Shown here: one piece after another, positions 1 to 5,519 of the stretch
Layout: each line of letters opens with the position of its first letter
Position numbering within the stretch: the first letter of the stretch is position 1
Assembly: GCA_900544985.1 (NCBI GenBank)
Contig: UQXK01000073.1
Location: 1 to 5,519, forward strand
DNA: 5,519 nt
Origin: an uncultured Eubacteriales bacterium
GTDB lineage: Bacteria; Bacillota; Clostridia; Oscillospirales; CAG-272
Direction: 5' to 3'
Program-made: the position numbers and the translations under genes
Notes under the pieces: model-generated
Database searches by the model: none
The model's input: only the letters and a program-made list of their open reading frames with translations
Told to the model about the DNA's origin: nothing

Positions 1-1088
1 TAGGTCACTTTATGGCGCTCTGCCTTATGAAAAGACTTCAAATGGCAGGCAACCGCCCCGTCGTGCTTATAGGCGGCGGCACGGGTTATGTAGGAGATCC
101 TACTGGAAGAACCGATATGCGCACAATGATGACTCCCGAAACGATACAGCACAACTGCGACTGTTTCAAAAAACAGATGGAACGCTTCATAGAGTTCGGC
201 GAAGACAAAGCGATAATGGTAAACAACGCCGATTGGCTTTTAAAGCTCAACTACATCGAGCTTCTTCGCGACGTCGGCGCTTGTTTCTCTGTAAATAATA
301 TGCTCCGCGCCGAATGCTATAAGCAAAGAATGGAAAAAGGACTTTCATTCCTTGAATTCAACTACATGATAATGCAGTCATACGACTTCTACTACCTCAA
401 CGAGCATTACGGTTGCAATATGCAGTTCGGCGGAGACGATCAGTGGAGCAATATGCTCTTCGGTTCCGAGCTTATAAGAAAGAAAACGGGCAAAGACGCC
501 TATGCCATGACGATAACGCTCCTGACAAACAGCGAAGGCAAAAAAATGGGCAAAACCGAAAAAGGCGCAGTATGGCTCGACCCTGAAAAAACAACGCCGT
601 ATGAATTTTTCCAGTATTGGAGAAACATCGGCGACGCGGACGTAATAAAGTGCATGAAGATGCTCACATTTATGCCCCTTTCCGAAATCGAAGAATATGC
701 AAAGCTTGAAGGAAGCGCAATAAATTCCGCAAAAGAAAAGCTCGCGTATGAATTGACATCTATGATTCACGGAAAAGAAGAAGCGGATAAAGCGCTCGAA
801 ACAGCCAAAACCGTATTTGCCGCAGGCGGTGTATCCGCAGATATGCCCACAACGGAAATCGAAGAAAACGCGCTTTCGGACGGCAAGATAAGCATTCTCG
901 ACCTTCTCACGCTCGGAAAGCTTGCGCCTTCGAGAAGCGAAGCAAAACGTCTTGTAATGCAGGGCGGCGTTTTCATAGGAGACGAAAAAGTAGAATCCTT
1001 CTCCGCTGTTGTAGACGCCGAAAAGTTAAAAGACGGAATCATAATAAGAAAAGGCAAAAAAGTTTTCCACAGATTCATAACAAAATAA
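1..1088 (+). CDS. tyrS: Tyrosyl-tRNA synthetase, 5'-truncated by window edge
   Basis: Class I aminoacyl-tRNA synthetase that activates tyrosine with ATP and loads it onto tRNA-Tyr in the cytoplasm. The frame is open to the left edge. Bases 1-2 (ta) would end a Val or Ile codon, followed by Gly-His at 3-8, which is the tail of the ATP-binding HIGH motif (HVGH or HIGH). The ATG at 12 is therefore internal; about 40-45 N-terminal residues are missing compared with the usual length of roughly 410. Counting from that ATG, visible motifs are the tyrosine-binding Y118xxxQ122xxD125, GGDDQWSN at 140-147 (nt 429-452), the KMSKS-type loop KMGKT at 178-182 (nt 543-557), and a C-terminal S4-like RNA-binding domain from about residue 293 (nt 888 onward, with APSRSEAKRLV). 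It ends in TAA at 1086-1088 and runs straight into a terminator hairpin. It is convergent with the polyamine operon and functionally unrelated to it. Family assignment is very secure. Confidence 0.97.
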   Translation, partial: GHFMALCLMKRLQMAGNRPVVLIGGGTGYVGDPTGRTDMRTMMTPETIQHNCDCFKKQMERFIEFGEDKAIMVNNADWLLKLNYIELLRDVGACFSVNNMLRAECYKQRMEKGLSFLEFNYMIMQSYDFYYLNEHYGCNMQFGGDDQWSNMLFGSELIRKKTGKDAYAMTITLLTNSEGKKMGKTEKGAVWLDPEKTTPYEFFQYWRNIGDADVIKCMKMLTFMPLSEIEEYAKLEGSAINSAKEKLAYELTSMIHGKEEADKALETAKTVFAAGGVSADMPTTEIEENALSDGKISILDLLTLGKLAPSRSEAKRLVMQGGVFIGDEKVESFSAVVDAEKLKDGIIIRKGKKVFHRFITK

Positions 1089-1092
1089 AACA

Positions 1093-1130
1093 AATAAAAA
1101 ACACGCGATTAAATTCGCGTGTTTTTTATT
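1093..1130. terminator. Bidirectional intrinsic terminator between convergent genes
   Basis: Perfect inverted repeat: 1093-1108 pairs with 1115-1130 (16 bp) around a 6-nt loop, ttaaat. The GC-rich core is acacgcga/tcgcgtgt (1101-1108 with 1115-1122). It is flanked by six A (1096-1101) on the left and six T (1122-1127) on the right, so both strands encode a hairpin followed by a U-tract. The repeat starts 4 nt after the tyrS stop and ends 64 nt past the aguB stop, which suits termination of both units. The remaining spacer, 1131-1194, is A/T-rich and I see no gene in it. Confidence 0.9.
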
Positions 1131-1194
1131 GTAGGACAAAAATTTTTATACCTGAATATTTAGGCAAAAACATTTGTGGTTATTAGTTAGTATA

Positions 1195-2076
1195 TCACTC
1201 TTTATCGCAAATTATACCATACATTTCGGGACGGCGGTCGCGGAAAAGCCCCCACGACATTCTCGCTTCTCTTATCTTGTCAAAATCATAAGAAGAAAGG
1301 AGCACAGCCTCATCATCTTTTCCGGCAGAAGAGATTATATCCCCCGTTTCATCGGTCATAAAGCTGTTGCCGTAGAATACAAGAGCGGAACTCTGGTTGC
1401 CGTTTTCAACGCAAGGAACAACTTTTTCTTCGCCGTATCTGTTAGCCGCGACAACGGGAATGACATTCGCAGCAGAATGCCCCTGCATCGTTCTTTTCCA
1501 GTGCCCGGAGCTGTCTACATCGAGTATAGGCTCGCTTCCGATAGCGGTGGGATATAAAAGTAAATCAGCGCCGAGAAGTGCCATAGCGCGCGCCGTCTCC
1601 GGGAACCACTGATCCCAGCATATGCCTACACCGACATTTCCGTACATTGTCCCAAACACTTTAAAACCAGTATTTCCGGGAGTGAAATAAAATTTTTCCT
1701 GATAATAATGGTCGTCGGGAATATGCGTTTTGCGGTATACGCCGAGCACTTTTCCGTCCGCGTCTATCATGGCAATGCTGTTGAAAAGTCTTGTTCCGTC
1801 CTTTTCATAAAAGCTTATCGGCATGACGACAGAAAGCTCTTTACATATATTTTTAAAATGATTTACCGCAGCATTTTCGTTTACCGGAAGCGCAAAATCA
1901 TAATATTCATATCTGCGTTCCTGACAAAAATACAAACGCTCGAAAAGTTCAGGAAGCAGAATTATCTTTGCGCCCGCTTCCGAAGCGGTTCTTACAAGCT
2001 CCTCTGCCTTTTTTATGTTTTCAAAAACATCAGAGGTGCATTTCATTTGCAAAGCAGCAACTTTTATTTCAGCCAT
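1195..2076 (-). CDS. aguB: N-carbamoylputrescine amidase (nitrilase superfamily)
   Basis: Cytoplasmic hydrolase that converts N-carbamoylputrescine to putrescine, CO2 and ammonia; second step of the agmatine route to putrescine. The 293-residue protein has the normal family length and is a single carbon-nitrogen hydrolase domain. The nitrilase catalytic triad is visible: Glu43 (LLPELF), Lys116 (YRKTHIPDD) and Cys153 (GVGICWDQWFPE). The CWDQWFPE and HIPDD contexts are typical of the AguB subgroup rather than of general amidases. The ATG at 2076 is supported by AAAGGAG six bases upstream and by the standard MxxIKVAALQM opening. The start overlaps the end of aguA by 8 nt, and the gene is last in the operon, ahead of the shared terminator. 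Having a hydrolase here, rather than putrescine carbamoyltransferase plus carbamate kinase, points to putrescine synthesis rather than energy-yielding agmatine catabolism (inference). No defects seen; stop is TGA. Confidence 0.95.
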   Translation of the reverse strand: MAEIKVAALQMKCTSDVFENIKKAEELVRTASEAGAKIILLPELFERLYFCQERRYEYYDFALPVNENAAVNHFKNICKELSVVMPISFYEKDGTRLFNSIAMIDADGKVLGVYRKTHIPDDHYYQEKFYFTPGNTGFKVFGTMYGNVGVGICWDQWFPETARAMALLGADLLLYPTAIGSEPILDVDSSGHWKRTMQGHSAANVIPVVAANRYGEEKVVPCVENGNQSSALVFYGNSFMTDETGDIISSAGKDDEAVLLSSYDFDKIREARMSWGLFRDRRPEMYGIICDKE

Positions 2077-3187
2077 TTATTGCTCCTTTCGGTATCTGTT
2101 GAGTTATACAGTGTATATTTCCGCCGCCCATCAGTATGGCGCGGGCGAAAATGGGTCTCACTTCTCTGTCTGTACATATTTTTTTCAGAATTTCAACAGC
2201 TGTTCTGTCGGATTCTTCGTTATCACCGCCGAATTGCGGCACAAGTACCGCTCCGTTTGAAAAATAGAAATTCACATAGCTTGCCGCAAGTCGCTCCCCT
2301 ATTTCCCTGTTGTCCTCGCCCTGTTCGAATTCGTAGGCGTCGACATCTTTTTCGGAACAAATTATAGGATTTGACGGTATCGGAAGTTTGTGTATCTTTA
2401 TGTTTCTCCCCTTAGCGTCCGTCTCTTTTGAAAGATATTCATAACAAGCATAAGACATAGGATATTGCGGGTCATCTTTGTTATCTGTCCATGCAAGCAC
2501 GACTTCGCCGGGGGAAGTAAACGCGCAGACATTATCCACGTGCTCGTTCGTCTCGTCGTTATATATGCCGTAAGGAAGCCACAGAACTTTTTTTGCACCG
2601 AGATACAACTTCAATTTTTCTTCTATCTCTTTTTTTGATAACGACGGATTTCTTCCCTTGCTGAGTAAGCAAGTTTCCGTCACCATCACCGTGCCTTCGC
2701 CGTCGGAGTGAATGCTTCCGCCTTCCAATACAAACGGAGACGCATCGTAAAACGGCACGCCTATTTTCTTGCAGAAGGCTTTTGCCGCGGCATCGTCCTT
2801 ATCCCAAGAAGAATAGAGCCCGTCATATTCTCCGCCCCATGCATTAAAACGCCAGTTTACGGCTCTGACACTGCCTTTTCCGTTCTTTAAAAATGTGGGA
2901 CCTATATCGCGCGCCCATGCGTCATCGGTCGGTATATCGAGAACTTCGACATTTTTTATGTCGGAGACCGCATTTTTCGCCTCTTCATAATGAGATTCAG
3001 AGGCGAGAAGAAAAACTTTTTCGGATTCCGCTATCGTGCGGATAACATCCAAAAACGCCTTTTGCGAATCGCTCGGATCTTTTCCCCAGCTACCCGGGCG
3101 AACGGGCCAAACGATAAGCGTGGCATCGTGCGGAGAAAATTCCGCAGGCATATAGAATCCGTCATTTTCAGGAAAAGTGGAAAACAT
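2069..3187 (-). CDS. aguA: Agmatine deiminase (agmatine iminohydrolase)
   Basis: Converts agmatine to N-carbamoylputrescine and ammonia, feeding AguB directly. It belongs to the peptidylarginine deiminase-like (PAD_porph) branch of the guanidino-modifying superfamily, which uses a covalent Cys mechanism. The protein has 372 residues, the usual length. Key sites are the N-terminal GFYMPAEFSPHDAT (residues 10-23), DDAWARDIGP at 88-97 with Asp94, Glu155 in LEGGSIHSDGEG, His216 and Asp218 in NEHVDN, and the nucleophile Cys360 in GGGNIHC. These correspond to the Asp/Glu/His/Asp/Cys set described for enterococcal agmatine deiminase, as I recall it. The ATG at 3187 shares one base with the nspC stop (TGATG), with AAAGGGAGG 8 nt upstream. 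The gene lies between the decarboxylase and aguB. Arginine deiminase and peptidylarginine deiminase are less likely because of these motifs and the aguB neighbour. Confidence 0.96.
   Translation of the reverse strand: MFSTFPENDGFYMPAEFSPHDATLIVWPVRPGSWGKDPSDSQKAFLDVIRTIAESEKVFLLASESHYEEAKNAVSDIKNVEVLDIPTDDAWARDIGPTFLKNGKGSVRAVNWRFNAWGGEYDGLYSSWDKDDAAAKAFCKKIGVPFYDASPFVLEGGSIHSDGEGTVMVTETCLLSKGRNPSLSKKEIEEKLKLYLGAKKVLWLPYGIYNDETNEHVDNVCAFTSPGEVVLAWTDNKDDPQYPMSYACYEYLSKETDAKGRNIKIHKLPIPSNPIICSEKDVDAYEFEQGEDNREIGERLAASYVNFYFSNGAVLVPQFGGDNEESDRTAVEILKKICTDREVRPIFARAILMGGGNIHCITQQIPKGAING
2083..2089 (-). promoter_or_regulatory. Ribosome binding site of aguB
   Basis: On the minus strand AAAGGAG lies 6 nt before the aguB ATG (2076-2074). 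The site is wholly inside the last codons of aguA, so aguB is loaded with ribosomes within translated message. This decides the start and supports the 8-nt overlap. Confidence 0.85.
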
Positions 3188-4335
3188 CAGGAGAGCCTCC
3201 CTTTAAAGTCGTCATATCCGAAACTTTTTATAACTTCACATTCCCCGTCTTCGGAAATAACGGCGATATCGGGAAGAGGCATACCGTTGAATGTATTGTT
3301 TTTCACCATGGAATATATAGCCATATCGCCGAAAACGAGCCTGTCGCCCGTTTTTACGGGTTCATCAAAGCTGTAATCGCCGATTATATCCCCCGCAAGA
3401 CACGTTCTTCCCGCAAGTCTGTAACTGTATTTTTTCTCTCCGTTCTCCCCCGAATTTTCAAGGGGCGGACGGTAAGGCATTTCAAGTACGTCGGGCATAT
3501 GGCACGCCGCCGACGCATCGAGAATCAGAACGGGAAGCGCGTCCGTCTTTACTATATCCATCACCGTTGTTATAAGTGTGCCCGCATTAAGGGCTATCGC
3601 CTCACCCGGTTCGAGATATATTTTTATCTTTGGATATTTTTCATGTACACCGCAAAGGAAAGAGACAAGCGCCTCTATGTTATATCCCTTGCGGGTTATA
3701 TGATGTCCTCCGCCGAAATTGAGCCAATCAAGAGAAGAAAGGAATTTTCCGAATTCCTTCTCAAAAGCGGCAAATGTCTCTATCAACGGCTCTGAGTCCT
3801 GTTCGCAAAGCGTGTGAAAATGAAGTCCTTTCACTCCTTTCGGAAGTTCAGAAGGAAAATCTTCAAAACGTATGCCCAAACGCGAACCCGACGCGCAAGG
3901 GTCATATATAGCGTGTCCTTCTTGCGTTGAATGCTCGGGATTTACACGAAGCCCGACGCTGAGTACGCCGTCTTTTACGGCAGGCTCCCAGATATCGCGG
4001 TGGGTTTCAAGTTGAGAAATGCTGTTGAAGCTTATATGGTCGCACATTTCTACAAGCTCTGCCATCTCTTCCCTTGTATATGCGGGACTGTAAACATGAT
4101 TTTGGCGCTCTCTCATATGCTCATGCGCAAGTTTAGCTTCAAAAAGCCCGCTCGACGTCGTACCGTCAAGATATTCTCCTATCATGGGATAGAGCGAAAA
4201 CATCGAAAATGCCTTCTGTGCAAGCAAAATATGACACCCTGTGCGTTTTTTCACCGACGAAAGTATTTCAAGATTTTCTCTTAATTTTGCCTTATCTACA
4301 AGGTAGACGGGAGTTTTCAGTTCCTCTTTTTTCAT
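3187..4335 (-). CDS. nspC: Carboxynorspermidine/carboxyspermidine decarboxylase
   Basis: PLP-dependent decarboxylase that removes CO2 from carboxyspermidine (or carboxynorspermidine), giving spermidine (or norspermidine); last step of the aspartate-semialdehyde route. It has the fold type III (alanine racemase/ornithine decarboxylase-like) layout in 382 residues, the usual NspC size. The PLP-binding lysine is Lys41 in LLAQKAFSMFS, a context diagnostic of NspC rather than of LysA or SpeA. HFHTLCEQ (172-179) and the glycine-rich phosphate site NFGGGHH (206-212) follow, then YLEPGEA (240-246). Near the C-terminus are the DASAACHMPDVLEMPYRP segment (from 273) and Cys312/Asp316 in RTCLAGD, the CxxxD motif of this enzyme class. 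The ATG at 4335 has GGAG five bases upstream and lies 2 nt after the dehydrogenase stop. The substrate cannot be read from sequence alone, but putrescine-forming AguA and AguB in the same operon favour spermidine as product. Confidence 0.95.
   Translation of the reverse strand: MKKEELKTPVYLVDKAKLRENLEILSSVKKRTGCHILLAQKAFSMFSLYPMIGEYLDGTTSSGLFEAKLAHEHMRERQNHVYSPAYTREEMAELVEMCDHISFNSISQLETHRDIWEPAVKDGVLSVGLRVNPEHSTQEGHAIYDPCASGSRLGIRFEDFPSELPKGVKGLHFHTLCEQDSEPLIETFAAFEKEFGKFLSSLDWLNFGGGHHITRKGYNIEALVSFLCGVHEKYPKIKIYLEPGEAIALNAGTLITTVMDIVKTDALPVLILDASAACHMPDVLEMPYRPPLENSGENGEKKYSYRLAGRTCLAGDIIGDYSFDEPVKTGDRLVFGDMAIYSMVKNNTFNGMPLPDIAVISEDGECEVIKSFGYDDFKGRLS
3196..3204 (-). promoter_or_regulatory. 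Ribosome binding site of aguA, inside the nspC 3' end
   Basis: AAAGGGAGG on the minus strand lies 8 nt before the aguA ATG, within the last codons of nspC. Part of it (GGGAG, 3201-3197) can pair with CTCCT (3193-3189) around a GCT triloop: four Watson-Crick pairs and one G-T wobble. A small hairpin over the Shine-Dalgarno that ribosomes finishing nspC would melt fits translational coupling. The site itself is clear; the hairpin effect is inferred. Confidence 0.8.
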
Positions 4336-4337
4336 TT

Positions 4338-5519
4338 TTACTCCACAGTTGCGGGATTTTCGTCTACAACCCAGGGAAGACCGAATTTATTGAGTCTGTC
4401 CATAAACGGATCGGGATCAAATTCTTCAAGATTCCAGACGCCCGGTCTTTTCCACGTTCCGTCCGCAACAAGAGACGCACCTATCATGGCAGGCACGCCC
4501 GTTGTGTAGCTTATCGCCTGACTGCCGAGTTCCTTATAGCATTCCTGATGATCGCAAACGTTGTATATATATATTGTTTTCTGTTTTCCGTCTTTTGTTC
4601 CCGTAAAAATACATCCTATGTTGGTCTTTCCTACCGTGCGCGGACCGAGACTTGCGGGATCGGGAAGAAGCGCTTTCAAAAACTGTATCGGAACTATTTC
4701 TCTGCCCTCGAACATTATAGGGCTTGTGGAGAGCATTCCGATGTTTTCAAGACATTTCATGTGAGTAAGATAGCTCTGTCCGAAAGTCATAAAGAAGCGT
4801 ATACGCTTTATTCCCGGAATGTTTTTCGCAAGGCTCTCTATCTCCTCGTGGTGAAGAAGATACATATCCTTTTTTCCTACGCACGGAAAATCGTATTCCC
4901 TTTTTATCTCCATGGGCTTTGTTTCTACCCAGTGCCCGTCCTCGAAGTATGAACCGTTTGCGCTCACTTCTCTGAGGTTTATTTCGGGATTGAAATTCGT
5001 GGCAAACGGATAACCGTGGTCTCCTCCGTTGCAGTCGAGTATATCTATATATTCGATAGTGTCGAAATAATGTTTCAGAGCGTAGGCGCTGAAAACACTT
5101 GTAACTCCGGGGTCAAAGCCCGAACCGAGAAGCGCCGTAAGTCCCGCTTCCTCGAATTTCTTTTTATACGCCCACTGCGTGCTGTAATCGAAATAAGCCG
5201 TAAATCCGAGCTCTTTGCAACGTTTTTCGTATACTTTTCTCCATTCGGGATCATCGGTGTTCTCCGGCTCGTAATTCGCCGTATCGACATAATCCACGCC
5301 GCAGGAAAGGCACGCTTCCATAATGGTAAGGTCCTGATAAGGAAGCGCAACATTCAAAACGGTTGCGGGTTTATATTCCGAAATAAGCTTTTTAAGGTCT
5401 TCCACATCGTCCGCATTTACTTTTGCGGTCGTTATCTTTACGCCCGTTCCGTTTTTCTCCAATTTATCTTTTAATGCGTCGCACTTTGAAACCGTTCTGC
5501 TCGCAATGCAAAGTTCATC
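4338..5519 (-). CDS. casdh: Carboxynorspermidine/carboxyspermidine dehydrogenase (saccharopine dehydrogenase family), 5'-truncated
   Basis: Catalyses NADPH-dependent reductive condensation of L-aspartate semialdehyde with a diamine (putrescine or diaminopropane) to carboxyspermidine or carboxynorspermidine, the substrate of NspC. The visible 393 residues are in frame to the right edge, beginning DELCIASRTVSKCDALK, which is the end of the second Rossmann strand (LASRT context). The dinucleotide-binding GxGxxG and the true start, about 20-30 residues, lie outside; the TTG at 5462 is not the start. Conserved stretches counted from the right edge: LNVALPYQDLTI (55-66), GSGFDPGVT (132-140), then DCNGGDHGYPFATNFNPEIN, KALLPDPASLGPRT, NVCDHQECY and QAISYTTGVPAMIG. 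These occur in CASDH proteins, often annotated LYS1 or saccharopine dehydrogenase. True lysine metabolism is unlikely given the nspC-aguA-aguB neighbours. About 20 residues at 86-109 look like an insert relative to Vibrio-type proteins. Stop is TAA, 2 nt before nspC. Confidence 0.94.
   Translation of the reverse strand, partial: DELCIASRTVSKCDALKDKLEKNGTGVKITTAKVNADDVEDLKKLISEYKPATVLNVALPYQDLTIMEACLSCGVDYVDTANYEPENTDDPEWRKVYEKRCKELGFTAYFDYSTQWAYKKKFEEAGLTALLGSGFDPGVTSVFSAYALKHYFDTIEYIDILDCNGGDHGYPFATNFNPEINLREVSANGSYFEDGHWVETKPMEIKREYDFPCVGKKDMYLLHHEEIESLAKNIPGIKRIRFFMTFGQSYLTHMKCLENIGMLSTSPIMFEGREIVPIQFLKALLPDPASLGPRTVGKTNIGCIFTGTKDGKQKTIYIYNVCDHQECYKELGSQAISYTTGVPAMIGASLVADGTWKRPGVWNLEEFDPDPFMDRLNKFGLPWVVDENPATVE
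4341..4344 (-). promoter_or_regulatory. Ribosome binding site of nspC
   Basis: GGAG on the minus strand lies 5 nt before the nspC ATG and overlaps the last sense codons of the dehydrogenase (GTG GAG TAA). It is weaker than the sites of aguA and aguB, so nspC initiation may lean on ribosomes ending the upstream gene, 2 nt away (inference). Confidence 0.7.

Larger units (their letters stand above)
1195..5519 (-). other. Polyamine operon: casdh-nspC-aguA-aguB (agmatine to spermidine)
   Basis: Four same-strand genes with junctions of +2, -1 and -8 nt leave no room for internal terminators between them, and they encode consecutive enzymes from agmatine to spermidine. Transcription must start beyond the right edge, so no promoter is visible; it ends at the hairpin at 1130-1093. 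Gene order is the reverse of pathway order: the two triamine-forming genes come first and the two putrescine-forming genes last. Co-transcription is inferred from spacing and shared function. Arginine decarboxylase is absent from the visible part. Confidence 0.88.

Noticed and set aside
12..14. ATG as the start of tyrS
   Set aside because: The reading frame is open upstream to the edge and encodes the end of the HIGH motif, so the gene is cut and this Met is internal.
378..1093. Two minus-strand open frames (130 and 108 codons) opposite tyrS
   Set aside because: Both are antisense to the conserved tyrS core and S4 domain, and one runs through the terminator hairpin. No family features.
1151..1164. 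Imperfect palindrome cctgaatatttagg between the terminator and aguB
   Set aside because: Only about 7 pairs with one wobble, no loop and no GC-rich stem. It fits chance in A/T-rich spacer and is not needed beside the strong terminator.
1708..2367. 219-codon open frame on the + strand over aguB/aguA
   Set aside because: Antisense to conserved coding sequence, with no ribosome site of note and a low-complexity basic, aromatic product. A shadow.
4209..4952. 247-codon open frame on the + strand across the nspC/dehydrogenase junction
   Set aside because: Entirely antisense to two well-conserved genes, its product has no recognisable motif and is rich in Arg, Tyr and Phe, as expected from an opposite-strand frame. 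A shadow.
5460..5462. TTG as an alternative start of the dehydrogenase
   Set aside because: Codons upstream to 5519 are in frame and give the conserved LCIASRT segment of the Rossmann domain. The gene starts outside the window.
4338..5519. Lysine-metabolism saccharopine dehydrogenase
   Set aside because: The fold is shared, but motifs such as GGDHGYPFATNFNPEIN and the adjacent nspC-aguA-aguB identify the carboxy(nor)spermidine enzyme.
1..5519. Mobile element, CRISPR array, tRNA/rRNA, toxin-antitoxin or novel defence system
   Set aside because: Looked for on both strands and not found. Apart from 106 bp between tyrS and aguB, the window is filled by five recognised housekeeping or metabolic genes.

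Overview
The window carries five protein-coding genes on two convergent units and almost no free DNA. The genes look like those of an anaerobic Clostridia-type Firmicute. Ribosome binding sites are strong and purine-rich (AAAGGAG, AAAGGGAGG), genes are tightly packed, A/T-rich codons such as AGA and ATA are used freely beside many GC-ending ones, and the tyrosyl-tRNA synthetase and dehydrogenase sequences resemble gut clostridial versions as I remember them. The lineage is inferred from family resemblance, not from a search.

Left part (1-1088, + strand): most of tyrS, cut by the left edge inside its HIGH motif. A perfect 16-bp inverted repeat (1093-1130), with A-tracts on one side and T-tracts on the other, follows it. 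It can act as a terminator in both directions and sits between the two tail-to-tail units.

Right part (1195-5519, - strand, read from right to left): a compact polyamine operon in the order carboxy(nor)spermidine dehydrogenase (5' end cut by the right edge), carboxy(nor)spermidine decarboxylase (nspC), agmatine deiminase (aguA), N-carbamoylputrescine amidase (aguB). The junctions are a 2-nt gap, a 1-nt overlap (TGATG) and an 8-nt overlap, so the genes are almost certainly co-transcribed and probably translationally coupled.

Together the four enzymes form a continuous route. Agmatine goes to N-carbamoylputrescine (AguA) and then putrescine (AguB). Putrescine plus aspartate semialdehyde gives carboxyspermidine (dehydrogenase), which is decarboxylated to spermidine (NspC). 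This is the aspartate-semialdehyde ('alternative') spermidine pathway, which needs no S-adenosylmethionine decarboxylase or spermidine synthase. The step supplying agmatine, arginine decarboxylase, is not in the window and may lie beyond the right edge.

Every gene belongs to a known family with its key residues intact. I see no mobile element, CRISPR array, RNA gene or undescribed system. The points worth a second look concern operon architecture, the likely polyamine product and a lineage-type insert in the dehydrogenase.
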